Origin: Paenibacillus tepidiphilus
GTDB lineage: Bacteria; Bacillota; Bacilli; Paenibacillales; Paenibacillaceae
Direction: 5' to 3'
NCBI RefSeq assembly: GCF_008635795.1
Contig: NZ_VWRQ01000016.1
Location: 1 to 64,000, forward strand
DNA length: 64,000 nt
Each line of letters opens with the position of its first letter. Position 1 is the first letter of the stretch. Under the pieces are notes generated by a model. It was given only the letters and a program-made list of their open reading frames with translations, did no database searches and was not told the origin of the DNA. This document shows, piece after piece, positions 25,470 to 33,843 of the stretch. The position numbers and the translations under genes are program-made.

Positions 25470-26422
25470 CAGCCCTTCCTCCAGTATTTACCCTGCCAGG
25501 TGTCCCGTGCAACGAGCTCGGCGTCGATGGCGTTGAGCACTTCCCATTTCTTAAGGCTCCACATCGGCCCGACGAGCAGGTCACGCGGGGCATCGCCGGT
25601 CAGACGGTGCACAATCATCTCCGGCGGCAGAATCTCCAGTGAATCGGCAATCAGCTTCACATATTCGTCCTGCTCCAGGAAGCGCAGCAGTCCGGCCTCG
25701 TACTGCTTCACCATCGGCGTCTTGCGCATCAGATGCAGCAGATGAATCTTGATGCCCTGCACGTCCATATTGGCGACGGCCGATACGGTCTCGAGCATCA
25801 TTTCATGCGTCTCCTGCGGCAGCCCGTGAATAATGTGGGTGCACACGCGGATGCCGTGGCGGCGCAGCTTCGCGACCGCTTCCAGGTAGCACTGCGTATC
25901 ATGGGCCCGGTTAATCAGCTGGGAGGTGGACTCATGAATCGTCTGCAGGCCCATTTCCACCCACAGATACGTACGCTGATTCAGCTCGGCCAAATATTCA
26001 ACGACATCATCCGGCAGGCAATCGGGACGGGTGGCGATAGACAGGCCGACCACGCCCGGCTGCTCCAAAATAACCTCATAATATTCGCGCAGTTCCTCCA
26101 CCGGTGCATAAGTATTGGTATAGGCCTGGAAGTAGCCGATATATTTGGCATTCGGCCATTTGAGATGCTGGCGGTCACGCACCTTGTTGAACTGGGTCAC
26201 CAGGTCGTCGCGGCGGCTGCCGGCGAAGTCGCCGGAGCCCCGGGCGCTGCAGAACGTGCAGCCGCCTTTGGCGATTGATCCGTCGCGGTTCGGGCAGGTG
26301 AAGCCAGCGTCGAGCATGACTTTGAACACCTTGGTGTCCATGTGCTCATGCATTTCGTAATTCCAGGTATGAAACCGTTTGTCCCCCCACAGCAGCGGAG
26401 AGGAGTTCTGAAGTAAAGTCAT
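25469..26422 (-). CDS. mnmL: Radical SAM protein MnmL (YtqA/TIGR01212 family)
   Basis: A 317-residue radical SAM enzyme. The cluster-binding cysteines are in FTCPNRDGSIAKGGCTFC, with the family's CxnCxxC spacing, and SGDFAG, GYFQAYTNTYAP, SIATRPDCL and VEMGLQT follow as in the TIGR01212 group. In Gram-positive bacteria lacking MnmC, MnmL is reported to act with MnmM in the step from cmnm5 to mnm5 on wobble uridine of tRNA. The gene order mnmL-mnmM seen here is the same as ytqA-ytqB in Bacillus. AAAGGAGC lies before the ATG. It is probably the first gene of the transcript that continues into mnmM, manA and the hydrolase. Confidence 0.87.
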   Translation of the reverse strand: MTLLQNSSPLLWGDKRFHTWNYEMHEHMDTKVFKVMLDAGFTCPNRDGSIAKGGCTFCSARGSGDFAGSRRDDLVTQFNKVRDRQHLKWPNAKYIGYFQAYTNTYAPVEELREYYEVILEQPGVVGLSIATRPDCLPDDVVEYLAELNQRTYLWVEMGLQTIHESTSQLINRAHDTQCYLEAVAKLRRHGIRVCTHIIHGLPQETHEMMLETVSAVANMDVQGIKIHLLHLMRKTPMVKQYEAGLLRFLEQDEYVKLIADSLEILPPEMIVHRLTGDAPRDLLVGPMWSLKKWEVLNAIDAELVARDTWQGKYWRKG

Positions 26423-26645
26423 TGTTGCAAGCTCCTTTCCTGATATAAGAACGTTTATTTTATGGGGCTACCCGCTGAATTTCACCCGGCATAATCCTTA
26501 TATTCTGGCAGAAATCGGCGGCACCCGCTTCGAGGGCATTCCGCAGGTTCCTTTTAACCTACCTATTGTATCAAAAAACAGCGAACAGCGTAACCGCACG
26601 GACCCGAAACTGGAAAAAAACAGGCGAAAATTAAGCCGTTTTCAC

Positions 26646-26674
26646 TTGAAATTACTTACACGTTGTGTTATATT
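26646..26674 (+). promoter_or_regulatory. Sigma-A promoter of the small orphan gene
   Basis: TTGAAA, 17-bp spacer, TATATT. It lies about 95 nt upstream of the small gene and points toward it. The rest of 26423-26774 shows no gene. Confidence 0.68.
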
Positions 26675-26774
26675 TAAATTGTAAAAAAAGCCACGTACCA
26701 GCCGATTTTCCCTATATATTGAATTCATACTTTCGTGTCGTCCCGTCCATACTAATTAACAAGAGGTGATCACG

Positions 26775-26954
26775 ATGAATTCTCAAACAGCATATCCAGA
26801 GAAGGGTCCTATTGATGTCCAGCTTACCCCCGACGAAGCGCTCGCGCTGACCGGCGTGGAGTTTAACGGCAACCATAAGATCAAGATCGAAGCGCAGCGC
26901 AAGATCAGAAACGCATTCGAGAAGAAATTTGATTTTAACACCCCGGCAAGGTAG
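26775..26954 (+). CDS. Small orphan protein, 59 residues
   Basis: I do not recognise this protein. The sequence is soluble and charged, with a C-terminal basic amphipathic helix (HKIKIEAQRKIRNAFEKKFD). It has its own promoter (26646-26674), a ribosome site (AAGAGGTGAT, 4-8 nt before the ATG) and a perfect terminator (27001-27034), so it looks like a genuine single-gene transcript. A GTG at 26766 is in frame, but the ATG at 26775 fits the ribosome site better. Confidence 0.72.
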   Translation: MNSQTAYPEKGPIDVQLTPDEALALTGVEFNGNHKIKIEAQRKIRNAFEKKFDFNTPAR

Positions 26955-27000
26955 ACTATAGACGTTGAATACATGGACCCCAATTCCAAATACAACACCA

Positions 27001-27034
27001 GAAATTCTCCGGCATCTCCGTGCCGGAGAATTTC
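27001..27034 (+). terminator. Terminator of the small orphan gene
   Basis: Perfect 14-bp stem GAAATTCTCCGGCA / TGCCGGAGAATTTC with a 6-nt loop, followed by TTTATTT. Confidence 0.87.
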
Positions 27035-27215
27035 TTTATTTACATCATTTACCTGAGATTTAACGGGTATCCTGCAAAAGTGGCAGCCGAAGGCGTTTCG
27101 CTGCCGGATTATTTTGATTTTTGCCGTAAATTGCTTTACTTTTGCGGATAAGTTCGGCACAATATTGCAAGTGAATGTGTGATTTGGACAAAGAGACAAG
27201 CGGAGGAATACCTAA

Positions 27216-27932
27216 ATGCGTTTACGCGGAAGAAAAGGAATACGTGAAAGCCTGGAACAGCAGCTGGACCTTGTGGTGCTGGACCCGCGCAGCCTCAAGG
27301 GGCAGTGGTCGGAGGTGTTCGGCAACGATCATCCGATCCATGTGGAGTTCGGCATGGGCAAAGGGCAGTTTATCAGCCGGATGAGCTATAAATATCCCGA
27401 GATCAATTTTATCGGTGTCGATATGTACGACGAACTGGTCCGACGTGCAGCCGAGAAAGCGCGTGCGGTTTGGGAGCCGGAGGGGCAGACAACCCCGCCC
27501 AACCTTAAGGTGGCGCTGGCGAATATCGATTATGCGGAGGAAGTGTTCGCGCCGGGAGAACTGGAACGTATATATTTGAACTTCAGTGACCCCTGGCCCA
27601 AGGCGAAGCATGCGCGCCGCCGCCTGACGCATCCGCGTTTTCTTGATAAGTACCGCGGACTGCTCAGTCCGCTGGGTGAGATTCACCTGAAGACGGATTC
27701 GCGCAGTCTGTTTGAATTTTCGCTGAACGCCTTTGCCGATTTCGGCCTGCAGATGAAGAATATTTCGCTGGACCTGCATACGGATGGGGTTGTTAATGAG
27801 GAACATGTCATGACCGAATACGAGACGAAGTTCTATAATCAAGGGGTTAACATCCACCGCTGCGAGGCCATTGTCGGAGAGGAAGCGCTGCGGAACTATC
27901 AGGCCACGCGTCTGGATAAATACCGCCTCTAG
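27216..27932 (+). CDS. trmB: tRNA (guanine-N7-)-methyltransferase TrmB
   Basis: A 238-residue SAM-dependent enzyme that forms m7G46 in the variable loop of tRNAs. Motifs are HVEFGMGKGQFI (SAM site), FIGVDMYDELV, the family signature LNFSDPWPKAKHARRRLTH, and a C-terminal TEYETKF. Length and motif order fit Bacillus TrmB. GCGGAGGAA precedes the ATG by 8 nt. It converges with a lipid glycosyltransferase gene and ends at a strong stem-loop at 28091. Confidence 0.94.
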   Translation: MRLRGRKGIRESLEQQLDLVVLDPRSLKGQWSEVFGNDHPIHVEFGMGKGQFISRMSYKYPEINFIGVDMYDELVRRAAEKARAVWEPEGQTTPPNLKVALANIDYAEEVFAPGELERIYLNFSDPWPKAKHARRRLTHPRFLDKYRGLLSPLGEIHLKTDSRSLFEFSLNAFADFGLQMKNISLDLHTDGVVNEEHVMTEYETKFYNQGVNIHRCEAIVGEEALRNYQATRLDKYRL

Positions 27933-28090
27933 TCTTTCCGCCCAGGAGCTGCCCCCGAAGCCAAGAAATGGCTGATTTGGGCAGCTTCTTCGGCGTTTAA
28001 GGGGATAATCCCAGGGTCTTTCCGCTAAAGGACTCAGGTGCTGCTATTTCAAGTTTTTGCAATGATTTCGGGACGTAACGGACTTATACC

Positions 28091-28142
28091 AATAAGCAGA
28101 GCAGCGATCCTCCCTAACCGGAGAATCGCTGCTCTGCTTATT
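28091..28142. terminator. Bidirectional terminator
   Basis: AATAAGCAGAGCAGCGAT pairs with ATCGCTGCTCTGCTTATT, continuing with CTCC/GGAG after a mismatch, flanked by T-rich sequence on the right. It separates convergent trmB and the GT28 gene. An additional copy-like CTTGCTCTGCTTATTCC at 28199-28215 shares its right arm. Confidence 0.85.
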
Positions 28143-28208
28143 TTTATTTAAGTTGGAGGAAACCTGCTTCCGGAACCGCAGACTATCCCTAACCGGTTCT
28201 TGCTCTGC

Positions 28209-29324
28209 TTATTCCAGCATATCAATAATGCTCTGGGCGCTTTGCATCGGATGGTACCGGCCGATGGCCTCAAGGTGCCGCTTGCGCTTGGTCCGGACAT
28301 CGTCATAGTTATACAGCAGGCGCTTCATCCAGTTATCGACGACCTCAAGCGATGTAATCGGCTCGCCGAATCCCGCGGCGGTAAAATACCGGCAGTTCTC
28401 TTCCTCCTGACCCGGCAGAGGATGATAGAAGAGCATAGGCACGCCTTTGGCGAGGCCTTCGCTGCAGGTCATACCGCCGGGCTTGGTGACCAGCAGATCG
28501 GAAATCTCCATGAGCCGGTCCACCTCGCGGGTGAAGCCGATCAAAGAGATGTTTTGGTGGTTGTAGCGGGCGTCGCGCCGCATTTCAGCCAGAAGCTCGT
28601 CGTTGCGGCCAAGACAAAAGACTAACTGCACCCGGTCGCGCCAACTAAGGAGCGCCTCGTTCACGACCTCGTCGTTCATCAGGCCCCAGCCGCCGCCCAT
28701 GACAAGCACAGTCGGCAGATCGCGGAGCGCGAATTGCTCCAGAATCTCTTCCCTGCCCGGATGCTCCCAGAAGCTGGGGTGCACCGGCATGCCGGTCACC
28801 TGAATTTTGCCGCCGGGTACGCTGCGCTGGCGCAGCTTCGTCTTCACTTCCTGGGTAGAGACCAGATAGCGGTCCACCTCGGGGCTGATCCAGCTGGCGT
28901 GGGCATCATAGTCGGTAATCACTGTTACGAGCGGAACCTTCAGGCCGGGGTCCAGCCGTTTCAGGCGGGAAACCACGGCGCTTGGAATAAAATGCGTACA
29001 GACGATAATATCGGGCCTTAGCTGCCTCACAATGTTTTGGGTGTGCGTATAAAATATCCGATGCAAGGCAAGCGTGGTAAGACGGTTAAATGATTTCTGG
29101 TGCCGGTACACATACCCCATTAGCCTGGGCTGTGAGGTGACTGTCTTCCGGTAAGCCGACACAATGTAAGGGGCCATCTTGGGATTCAGAAAGCTCCCGA
29201 GCTCAAGGACCCTGGTTTGAATATGCGGTGATAATTTGCGCAGGCTGCTCGACAGGGCGTATGCCGCCTGCGTATGCCCTGCGCCGAAGCCTTCCGACAG
29301 CAATAACACTCTTTTTTTGCGCAA
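28209..29324 (-). CDS. MGDG synthase/UgtP-like glycosyltransferase (GT28)
   Basis: A protein of about 371 residues of the MGDG_synth plus GT28 type, which transfers a hexose from UDP-sugar to diacylglycerol or a related lipid at the membrane. The N-terminal acceptor domain has LLLSEGFGAGHTQAAYAL and VCTHFIPSAVV; the C-terminal half has LVMGGGWGL and the donor-site segment SDLLVTKPGGMTCSEGLAKGVPML. The start is uncertain. TTG at 29324 has AGGTGA 8 nt upstream and gives the family-like opening RKKRVLLLSEGFG; GTG at 29336 and TTG at 29393 are in frame. It follows the PAP2 gene, so the pair probably handles membrane glycolipids. Confidence 0.85.
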   Translation of the reverse strand: MRKKRVLLLSEGFGAGHTQAAYALSSSLRKLSPHIQTRVLELGSFLNPKMAPYIVSAYRKTVTSQPRLMGYVYRHQKSFNRLTTLALHRIFYTHTQNIVRQLRPDIIVCTHFIPSAVVSRLKRLDPGLKVPLVTVITDYDAHASWISPEVDRYLVSTQEVKTKLRQRSVPGGKIQVTGMPVHPSFWEHPGREEILEQFALRDLPTVLVMGGGWGLMNDEVVNEALLSWRDRVQLVFCLGRNDELLAEMRRDARYNHQNISLIGFTREVDRLMEISDLLVTKPGGMTCSEGLAKGVPMLFYHPLPGQEEENCRYFTAAGFGEPITSLEVVDNWMKRLLYNYDDVRTKRKRHLEAIGRYHPMQSAQSIIDMLE

Positions 29325-29376
29325 TGTATGATTCACCTGTTCCCGAAATGGTATTCGCTTGCCGCCATGGAGCAGC

Positions 29377-29904
29377 TTAGGCCCAGAAAGCAATGGTACC
29401 CGCTGCTACGCCTGTCCCGATGACCGCCCCGGCCAGCACGTCGGAGGGGTAGTGCAGACCAAGATAAATCCGCGAGAACCCGACGGTTGCCGCCAGCGGC
29501 AGCAGGATAACGGCCAGGCCGGGATAAGCGGCCATATAGGGGACCGTTGAGGCGAAGATGGCTGTAGTGTGTCCCGAAGGAAACGAATGATCCTTGAGCG
29601 GGTTATGAAAGGTGTTGGTTCCGGGCAGGGCCAGGTAGGGCCGCATCCGCGGATACAGCTTCTTGGCGACGGCGACCGGCAGGTGGCTGACCGCCAAGGC
29701 CACAAGGGCCTGCAAGCCCACGGTTCGGAGCGGCTGGGGAGAGAATACCCAAATTAATCCATTGATGGAAATCGTGCTTGTAGCTCCGCCTAAATGGGTA
29801 AGATAGAAGAGCCAGAAGTTCAAAAAAGGGTGGTGCAGCCGTCCGTTTATCCATTGAAACAGGCGCTGTTCCCAGGCATGCAGTTTTCTGAAAATCCGTA
29901 TCAT
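29377..29904 (-). CDS. PAP2-family phosphatase (lipid phosphatase, membrane)
   Basis: A 175-residue polytopic protein with all three PAP2 motifs: KKLYPRMRPY (KxxxxxxRP), PSGH and SRIYLGLHYPSDVLAG (SRxxxxxHxxxD). It also has about five hydrophobic segments. PAP2 enzymes dephosphorylate phosphatidic acid, phosphatidylglycerophosphate or undecaprenyl pyrophosphate at the outer face. Next to a diacylglycerol glycosyltransferase, a role in supplying diacylglycerol is a reasonable inference. GGAGGGACA lies before the ATG. Confidence 0.88.
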   Translation of the reverse strand: MIRIFRKLHAWEQRLFQWINGRLHHPFLNFWLFYLTHLGGATSTISINGLIWVFSPQPLRTVGLQALVALAVSHLPVAVAKKLYPRMRPYLALPGTNTFHNPLKDHSFPSGHTTAIFASTVPYMAAYPGLAVILLPLAATVGFSRIYLGLHYPSDVLAGAVIGTGVAAGTIAFWA

Positions 29905-30045
29905 ATCTTGTCCCTCCGCTAGTCCGGCTATTGATGTCAGGTCGTTTGGCAGCTAAAGATACAGCGCCGCTAAGCTGTCTTTATCATACTTTTATAGGGC
30001 AGTCCATTTCAAGGAAAAGCTCCCCTGAAGCGGAAAATGCCTGTT

Positions 30046-30075
30046 TTGACTTAAGATGCCCCTTCACCGTACAAT
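30046..30075 (+). promoter_or_regulatory. Candidate sigma-A promoter of the membrane GT2 gene
   Basis: TTGACT, 18-bp spacer, TACAAT, about 230 nt upstream of the gene. The intervening 5' region (30076-30302) shows no ORF or riboswitch I recognise. Confidence 0.55.
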
Positions 30076-30302
30076 GATTCAAGCAGCCGGAACCCGTTTA
30101 AAGGTATAAGAGTATAAAGGTAAATGCAAAAAATGGAATACTCAACTTTTAAGCGGCATAAATAAAAAACGTTGCGTCTGCCAGTAAAAGGGGAACTCTT
30201 GGTCTATGGTAAGGAACGAAGTAAAAAGGGTCAGAGAACGTTTTTAACCAGAGAGAGAAAAGATCAACCACATCCAGGAGTGAAAAGGGGGCATGAACCA
30301 TC

Positions 30303-31541
30303 ATGACGGACACGTTATTTGTCACACTGCAGGTCATTTTGGCCGCAATCGCAGTCTATCAGTTCTGTTTTTCGCTGTTTGGACTGCACCGGAAAAAGAA
30401 CAAGCAGCACTTTGCGCCGCAAAAGTCCTTTGCCGTGCTGGTTGCAGCGCACAATGAGGAAGAGGTTGTCGGGGCATTAATGGAGAATCTGAAGCAGCTT
30501 AATTATCCGAAAGAGCTGTATGATGTTTTTGTTATCTGCGACAACTGCACGGATAATACAGCGCGCATCGTCCGGGAGCACGGCATGAATGCCTGTGTGC
30601 GCACGAACCAGAATCTCCGGGGAAAAGGCTATGCCATTGAGTGGATGCTGAAGGAATTGTGGGCGATGCCGCGCCAGTATGACGCGGTGGTCATGTTCGA
30701 CGCCGACAATCTGGCGCATACCGAATTTTTGCGGGAAATGAACAACGACCTGTGCTCGGGTGCACGTGTGATTCAGGGCTACATCGACACCAAGAATCCG
30801 GAGGATTCCTGGATTACGGCCGCTTACGGCGTATCCTACTGGTACATTAACCGGCTGTGGCAGCTGTCGCGCTACAACCTGAATATGGCCAACTTCCTTG
30901 GAGGGACCGGAATGTGCTTCGAGACCCAACTGCTCAAAGAGATGGGCTGGGGGGCGACGAGTCTGGTCGAGGATCTGGAGTTTACGATGCGCAGCGCATC
31001 CAAGGGCGTATATCCGCGCTTCAATTATGATGCCAAGGTGTTCGATGAGAAGCCGCTGACCTTCAAGGCTTCCTCGAGACAGCGACTGCGCTGGATGCAG
31101 GGCCACTTTACGGTCGCCCGCCGCTATTTCTTCCCGCTCATCTGGCAAAGCATCAAGGAGCGGAGTCTTACCAAATTCGATCTGGCGCTATATGGGGCCA
31201 ATGTATATATTGTACTCCTGACGTTTCTGATGACGGCGGTGATGTGGGTAGACAGCGCATTATTGGATGGACCGAACATCGCGAACATTTATGGGCATCT
31301 GCCTGTGTGGCTCAGCTTCTTTGCCATCGGGGCGAATGTACTGACCTTCCTGCTCGCTATGGCGCTGGAGAAGGTCAGATTCAAGAAGGTCTACCTGTAT
31401 CTGCTGGCCTTTCCAGTCTACCTGCTCTCCTGGTATCCCATTACGTTCTATGCGTTCTTCACGCAGAACAACAAGCAATGGAGCCATACCAAGCATACGC
31501 GCGTAGTGCGGCTTGAAGAGGTACAGAGCAAGCAAGTATAA
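30303..31541 (+). CDS. Membrane-bound glycosyltransferase family 2
   Basis: A 412-residue processive-type GT2. One N-terminal membrane helix is followed by the catalytic domain with VLVAAHNEEEVV, CDNCTDNT, the DXD site MFDADNLAH, the acceptor segment LVEDLEFTMR and the RLRWMQGH motif (QxxRW type). Three C-terminal membrane helices follow. It resembles Bacillus N-glycosyltransferases and cellulose/hyaluronan synthase-like enzymes, building a surface polysaccharide or glycolipid from UDP-sugars. The product is not known, since no other polysaccharide genes are adjacent. AAAGGGGGC precedes the ATG. Confidence 0.87.
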   Translation: MTDTLFVTLQVILAAIAVYQFCFSLFGLHRKKNKQHFAPQKSFAVLVAAHNEEEVVGALMENLKQLNYPKELYDVFVICDNCTDNTARIVREHGMNACVRTNQNLRGKGYAIEWMLKELWAMPRQYDAVVMFDADNLAHTEFLREMNNDLCSGARVIQGYIDTKNPEDSWITAAYGVSYWYINRLWQLSRYNLNMANFLGGTGMCFETQLLKEMGWGATSLVEDLEFTMRSASKGVYPRFNYDAKVFDEKPLTFKASSRQRLRWMQGHFTVARRYFFPLIWQSIKERSLTKFDLALYGANVYIVLLTFLMTAVMWVDSALLDGPNIANIYGHLPVWLSFFAIGANVLTFLLAMALEKVRFKKVYLYLLAFPVYLLSWYPITFYAFFTQNNKQWSHTKHTRVVRLEEVQSKQV

Positions 31542-31567
31542 TTTTCCGAAAAAAATGTTGTGAGCTA

Positions 31568-31596
31568 TTGACTCATCCGGCAGCATGTTGTATATT
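31568..31596 (+). promoter_or_regulatory. Sigma-A promoter of infC-rpmI-rplT
   Basis: TTGACT, 17-bp spacer, TATATT, directly upstream of the L20 leader. Confidence 0.82.
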
Positions 31597-31599
31597 ATT

Positions 31600-31760
31600 C
31601 AAGTATGCAAAACATAGGGATTCAAGCAGAAGCACCGGCTTCTCACCTGACTGGCTTTTATGCCGGCTGGTTTTGATCTCAATGCTTTATGAGACTTTTA
31701 AGTTCATGAACGTTGATCAAACGGGGTGTCGGGTGTGTACCGGCACCCCTTTTTTATGGA
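31600..31760 (+). ncRNA. L20 leader RNA (autoregulatory mRNA leader)
   Basis: The 5' leader between the promoter and infC contains the helices expected of an L20 leader (AGAAGC-ACC-GGCTTCT hairpin, AGCCGG-type pairing with TGCCGGCTGG) and ends in an intrinsic terminator at 31723-31755. In Bacillus, ribosomal protein L20, encoded by the last gene of this operon, binds such a leader and promotes early termination. Assignment is by position and visible structure, not by a covariance-model search. Confidence 0.72.
31723..31755 (+). terminator. Attenuator terminator in the infC leader
   Basis: GGGGTG-T-CGG pairs with CCG-G-CACCCC, followed by TTTTTT. It lies 45 nt before the infC start and would form the off state of the L20 leader. 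Confidence 0.82.
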
Positions 31761-31786
31761 GAACCGTATATTGCCCTAGAAGATCT

Positions 31787-31793
31787 GGAGGTG
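31787..31793 (+). promoter_or_regulatory. Ribosome-binding site pointing to the ATT start of infC
   Basis: GGAGGTG sits 7 nt before the ATT at 31801, and only a weak AAGGA lies before the in-frame ATG at 31816. This decides for the rare ATT start. Confidence 0.82.
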
Positions 31794-31800
31794 GAGAGTT

Positions 31801-32313
31801 ATTAGTAAGGAACATATGATCAATGATGAAATTCGTGCCAAAGAGGTTCGGTTGGTTGGAGCGGAAGGCGAGCAAATCGGAATCAAGCCGATCCGCGAGG
31901 CGTTGCAGATGGCGATCGATCTTAATCTGGATTTAGTCAATGTAGCGCCGCAGGCGAAACCGCCAGTGTGCCGCATCATGGATTACGGCAAGTTCCGTTA
32001 TGAAACGCAGAAGAAAGAAAAAGAAGCGCGCAAGAATCAGAAGGTCGTTGACCTTAAGGAAGTCTGGTTCCGCGCTAACATTGAGGAACATGATTATCAG
32101 ACCAAGTTCCGCAATGTGATCAAGTTCTTGAACGAAGGCGATAAGGTGAAGTGCTCCGTACGTTTCCGCGGACGTGAGATCACCCATGCCAACATCGGCC
32201 AGAAGATTCTGGAACGTGTCAAGAACGAAGTGGCTGATATTTCAGTTGTAGAGCGCCAGCCCAAGCTGGAAGGCCGCAGCATGATTATGATCCTGGCTCC
32301 TAAGCCGCAATAA
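31801..32313 (+). CDS. infC: Translation initiation factor IF-3, ATT start
   Basis: IF-3 binds the 30S subunit, blocks premature 50S joining and proofreads the start codon. The 170-residue product has the IF3 N-domain (INDEIRAKEVRLVGAEGEQIGI, VNVAPQAKPPVCRIMDYGKF) and the C-domain (KFRNVIKFLNEGDKVKCSVRFRGREITH). The start is placed at ATT 31801 (ISKEHMINDEIR), as Bacillus infC also starts ISKDxxINE. IF-3 discriminates against AUU, so this codon gives negative feedback on its own synthesis. It is the first gene of the operon with rpmI and rplT, behind an L20 leader. Confidence 0.94.
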   Translation: MSKEHMINDEIRAKEVRLVGAEGEQIGIKPIREALQMAIDLNLDLVNVAPQAKPPVCRIMDYGKFRYETQKKEKEARKNQKVVDLKEVWFRANIEEHDYQTKFRNVIKFLNEGDKVKCSVRFRGREITHANIGQKILERVKNEVADISVVERQPKLEGRSMIMILAPKPQ

Positions 32314-32374
32314 GTTCCGGGACCGGCCGCTTTCCGGCGGACGGACACCGCATAATATTCAAGGAGGAAACACC

Positions 32375-32575
32375 ATGCCTAAGATGAAAACACACAGCAG
32401 CCTGAAAGGCCGCTTCAAGATTACCGGATCCGGTAAAGTTCTGCGTTACAAAGCCCACAAAAACCACTTGCTGTCCCACAAGTCCAAACGCGCCAAGCGC
32501 GTACTGAACGGCAACCCGGTTATGGCTGCCGGTGACGTAAGACGTTTGAAACAAGGACTTGCTAACTTGAAATAG
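32375..32575 (+). CDS. rpmI: 50S ribosomal protein L35
   Basis: A 66-residue, very basic protein with the bL35 pattern MPKMKTHSSLKGRFKITGSGK and HLLSHKSKRAKR. AAGGAGGAAA lies before the ATG. It sits between infC and rplT, as in most Firmicutes. Confidence 0.96.
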   Translation: MPKMKTHSSLKGRFKITGSGKVLRYKAHKNHLLSHKSKRAKRVLNGNPVMAAGDVRRLKQGLANLK

Positions 32576-32607
32576 TTTGATCACACATTTTTGGGAGGTT
32601 TATTAAT

Positions 32608-32967
32608 ATGGCAAGAGTTAAAGGCGGATTTGTAGTTCGTCGTAGACATAAAAAAGTATTGAAGCTGGCTAAAGGTTACTTCGGTTCGAAACACCGCATT
32701 TTCAAAACAGCTAACGAGCAAGTAATGAAGTCGATGGTATACGCATACCGCGACCGTCGTCAAACTAAGCGTAACTTCCGCAAGCTGTGGATCGTACGTA
32801 TCAACGCCGCTGCACGTCAGAACGGTCTGTCCTACAGCAAGCTTGTACACGGCCTGAAGCTGGCTGGCGTAGAAGTGAACCGCAAAATGCTGGCCGATCT
32901 GGCCGTTAACGACCTGAACGCGTTCAACTCTCTGGCTGTAGTAGCCAAAGAAAAGATCAACGCTTAA
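32608..32967 (+). CDS. rplT: 50S ribosomal protein L20
   Basis: A 119-residue bL20, needed for early 50S assembly and the likely repressor of this operon through the leader RNA. Typical segments are RRRHKKVLKLAKGYFGSKH, AYRDRRQTKRNFRKLWI and NGLSYSKLVHGLKLAGVEVNRKMLADLA. TGGGAGG lies upstream of the ATG. The operon ends at the terminator at 32984. Confidence 0.96.
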   Translation: MARVKGGFVVRRRHKKVLKLAKGYFGSKHRIFKTANEQVMKSMVYAYRDRRQTKRNFRKLWIVRINAAARQNGLSYSKLVHGLKLAGVEVNRKMLADLAVNDLNAFNSLAVVAKEKINA

Positions 32968-32983
32968 GCGTCAGCATAAATCG

Positions 32984-33029
32984 AAAAGCACCGCCTCCAC
33001 GGATTCCCGTGCGACGGTGCTTTTTTGTG
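32984..33029. terminator. Bidirectional terminator after rplT
   Basis: AAAAGCACCG pairs with CGGTGCTTTT, with an inner CACGG/CCGTG stem and a T run. It lies between rplT and the convergent thioesterase gene. Confidence 0.85.
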
Positions 33030-33053
33030 CGGTGATTCTGTTCCGCTAAAGCG

Positions 33054-33602
33054 TTACAGGCCTTCCCAGTACTTCGTGGTGCTTAGCTGGGCGGCGAGTT
33101 TCTTGCTGCTGGTCCGCCGGACCTTGCGCAGCTCGGAGCGCTCCGCGGCGAGTTCGCTGACCAGCTTCTCTTCTTCGGTCTCGGGAAGAACGCCCGGCAC
33201 GGGTGCTGGAGTGCCGTCTTCATGGACAGCTACGAAGGTCAGGAAGGACGTGGCTGCTACCGAACGGACACCTGTATACAGATTCTCGGCGATAATCTTG
33301 ACGAACACCTCAATGCTTGTGCGTCCGGTCCAGGAGACGAAGGACTCGAAGCAGACAGAATCCGAGGGACGGATAGGCAGCAGGAAATCGACGGAATCGG
33401 TCGATGCTGTCACGACGTTGGTACGGCAATGGCGCATAGCGGAGATGGAGGCTACCTCGTCTATGGTGCTCATCAGCTTGCCGCCGAACAGTGTTTTGTG
33501 ATTGTTAACATCATTAGGGAAGACGCGGCCGGTCTTAAATACGCGCGATTCGCGGCAATATTTGAAAGCGGTAGCTGCTTGCTGGGAATTAAGTTCATCC
33601 AT
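33054..33602 (-). CDS. Acyl-CoA thioesterase, hotdog fold (YkhA-like)
   Basis: A 182-residue single hotdog-domain thioesterase of the YciA/YkhA/BACH type. It carries PNDVNNHKTLFGGKLMSTIDEVASISA (the family's N-H-x-T-x-F-G-G catalytic loop) and the CoA-side TASTDSVDFLLPIRPSD. It would hydrolyse acyl-CoAs in the cytoplasm. A Lys/Arg-rich helical tail of about 45 residues follows the fold. The ATG at 33602 has AAAGGTGAG 9 nt upstream; the frame extends to 33623. Confidence 0.87.
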   Translation of the reverse strand: MDELNSQQAATAFKYCRESRVFKTGRVFPNDVNNHKTLFGGKLMSTIDEVASISAMRHCRTNVVTASTDSVDFLLPIRPSDSVCFESFVSWTGRTSIEVFVKIIAENLYTGVRSVAATSFLTFVAVHEDGTPAPVPGVLPETEEEKLVSELAAERSELRKVRRTSSKKLAAQLSTTKYWEGL

Positions 33603-33814
33603 GTTTCCGTACTCACCTTTCATGCATTATGTAAACAATCATGATAATAGAAAAGCTCTTGCTGTGCAATACTAATTGGCAGGAGCTGATTCCCGTCGCA
33701 GCTTTTTGGAGTGTTCGTAACATCTACTTCACATACATCTGTCATCATTGTGGCAGAGGAAGCGTTTACTTGCAAAAAAGTGCAAAGATTTATTGACCCA
33801 GGGTTATTTCTGTC

Positions 33815-33843
33815 TGGATTTTAAGGATTTGAACAGTTATAAT
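33815..33843 (+). promoter_or_regulatory. Candidate promoter of the nucleoside transporter operon
   Basis: A perfect TATAAT at 33838-33843 with a poor -35 (TGGATT) 17 bp upstream; a TTGACC at 33793 is too far away. The remaining gap 33603-33908 shows no purine riboswitch or other leader that I can recognise. Confidence 0.42.
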
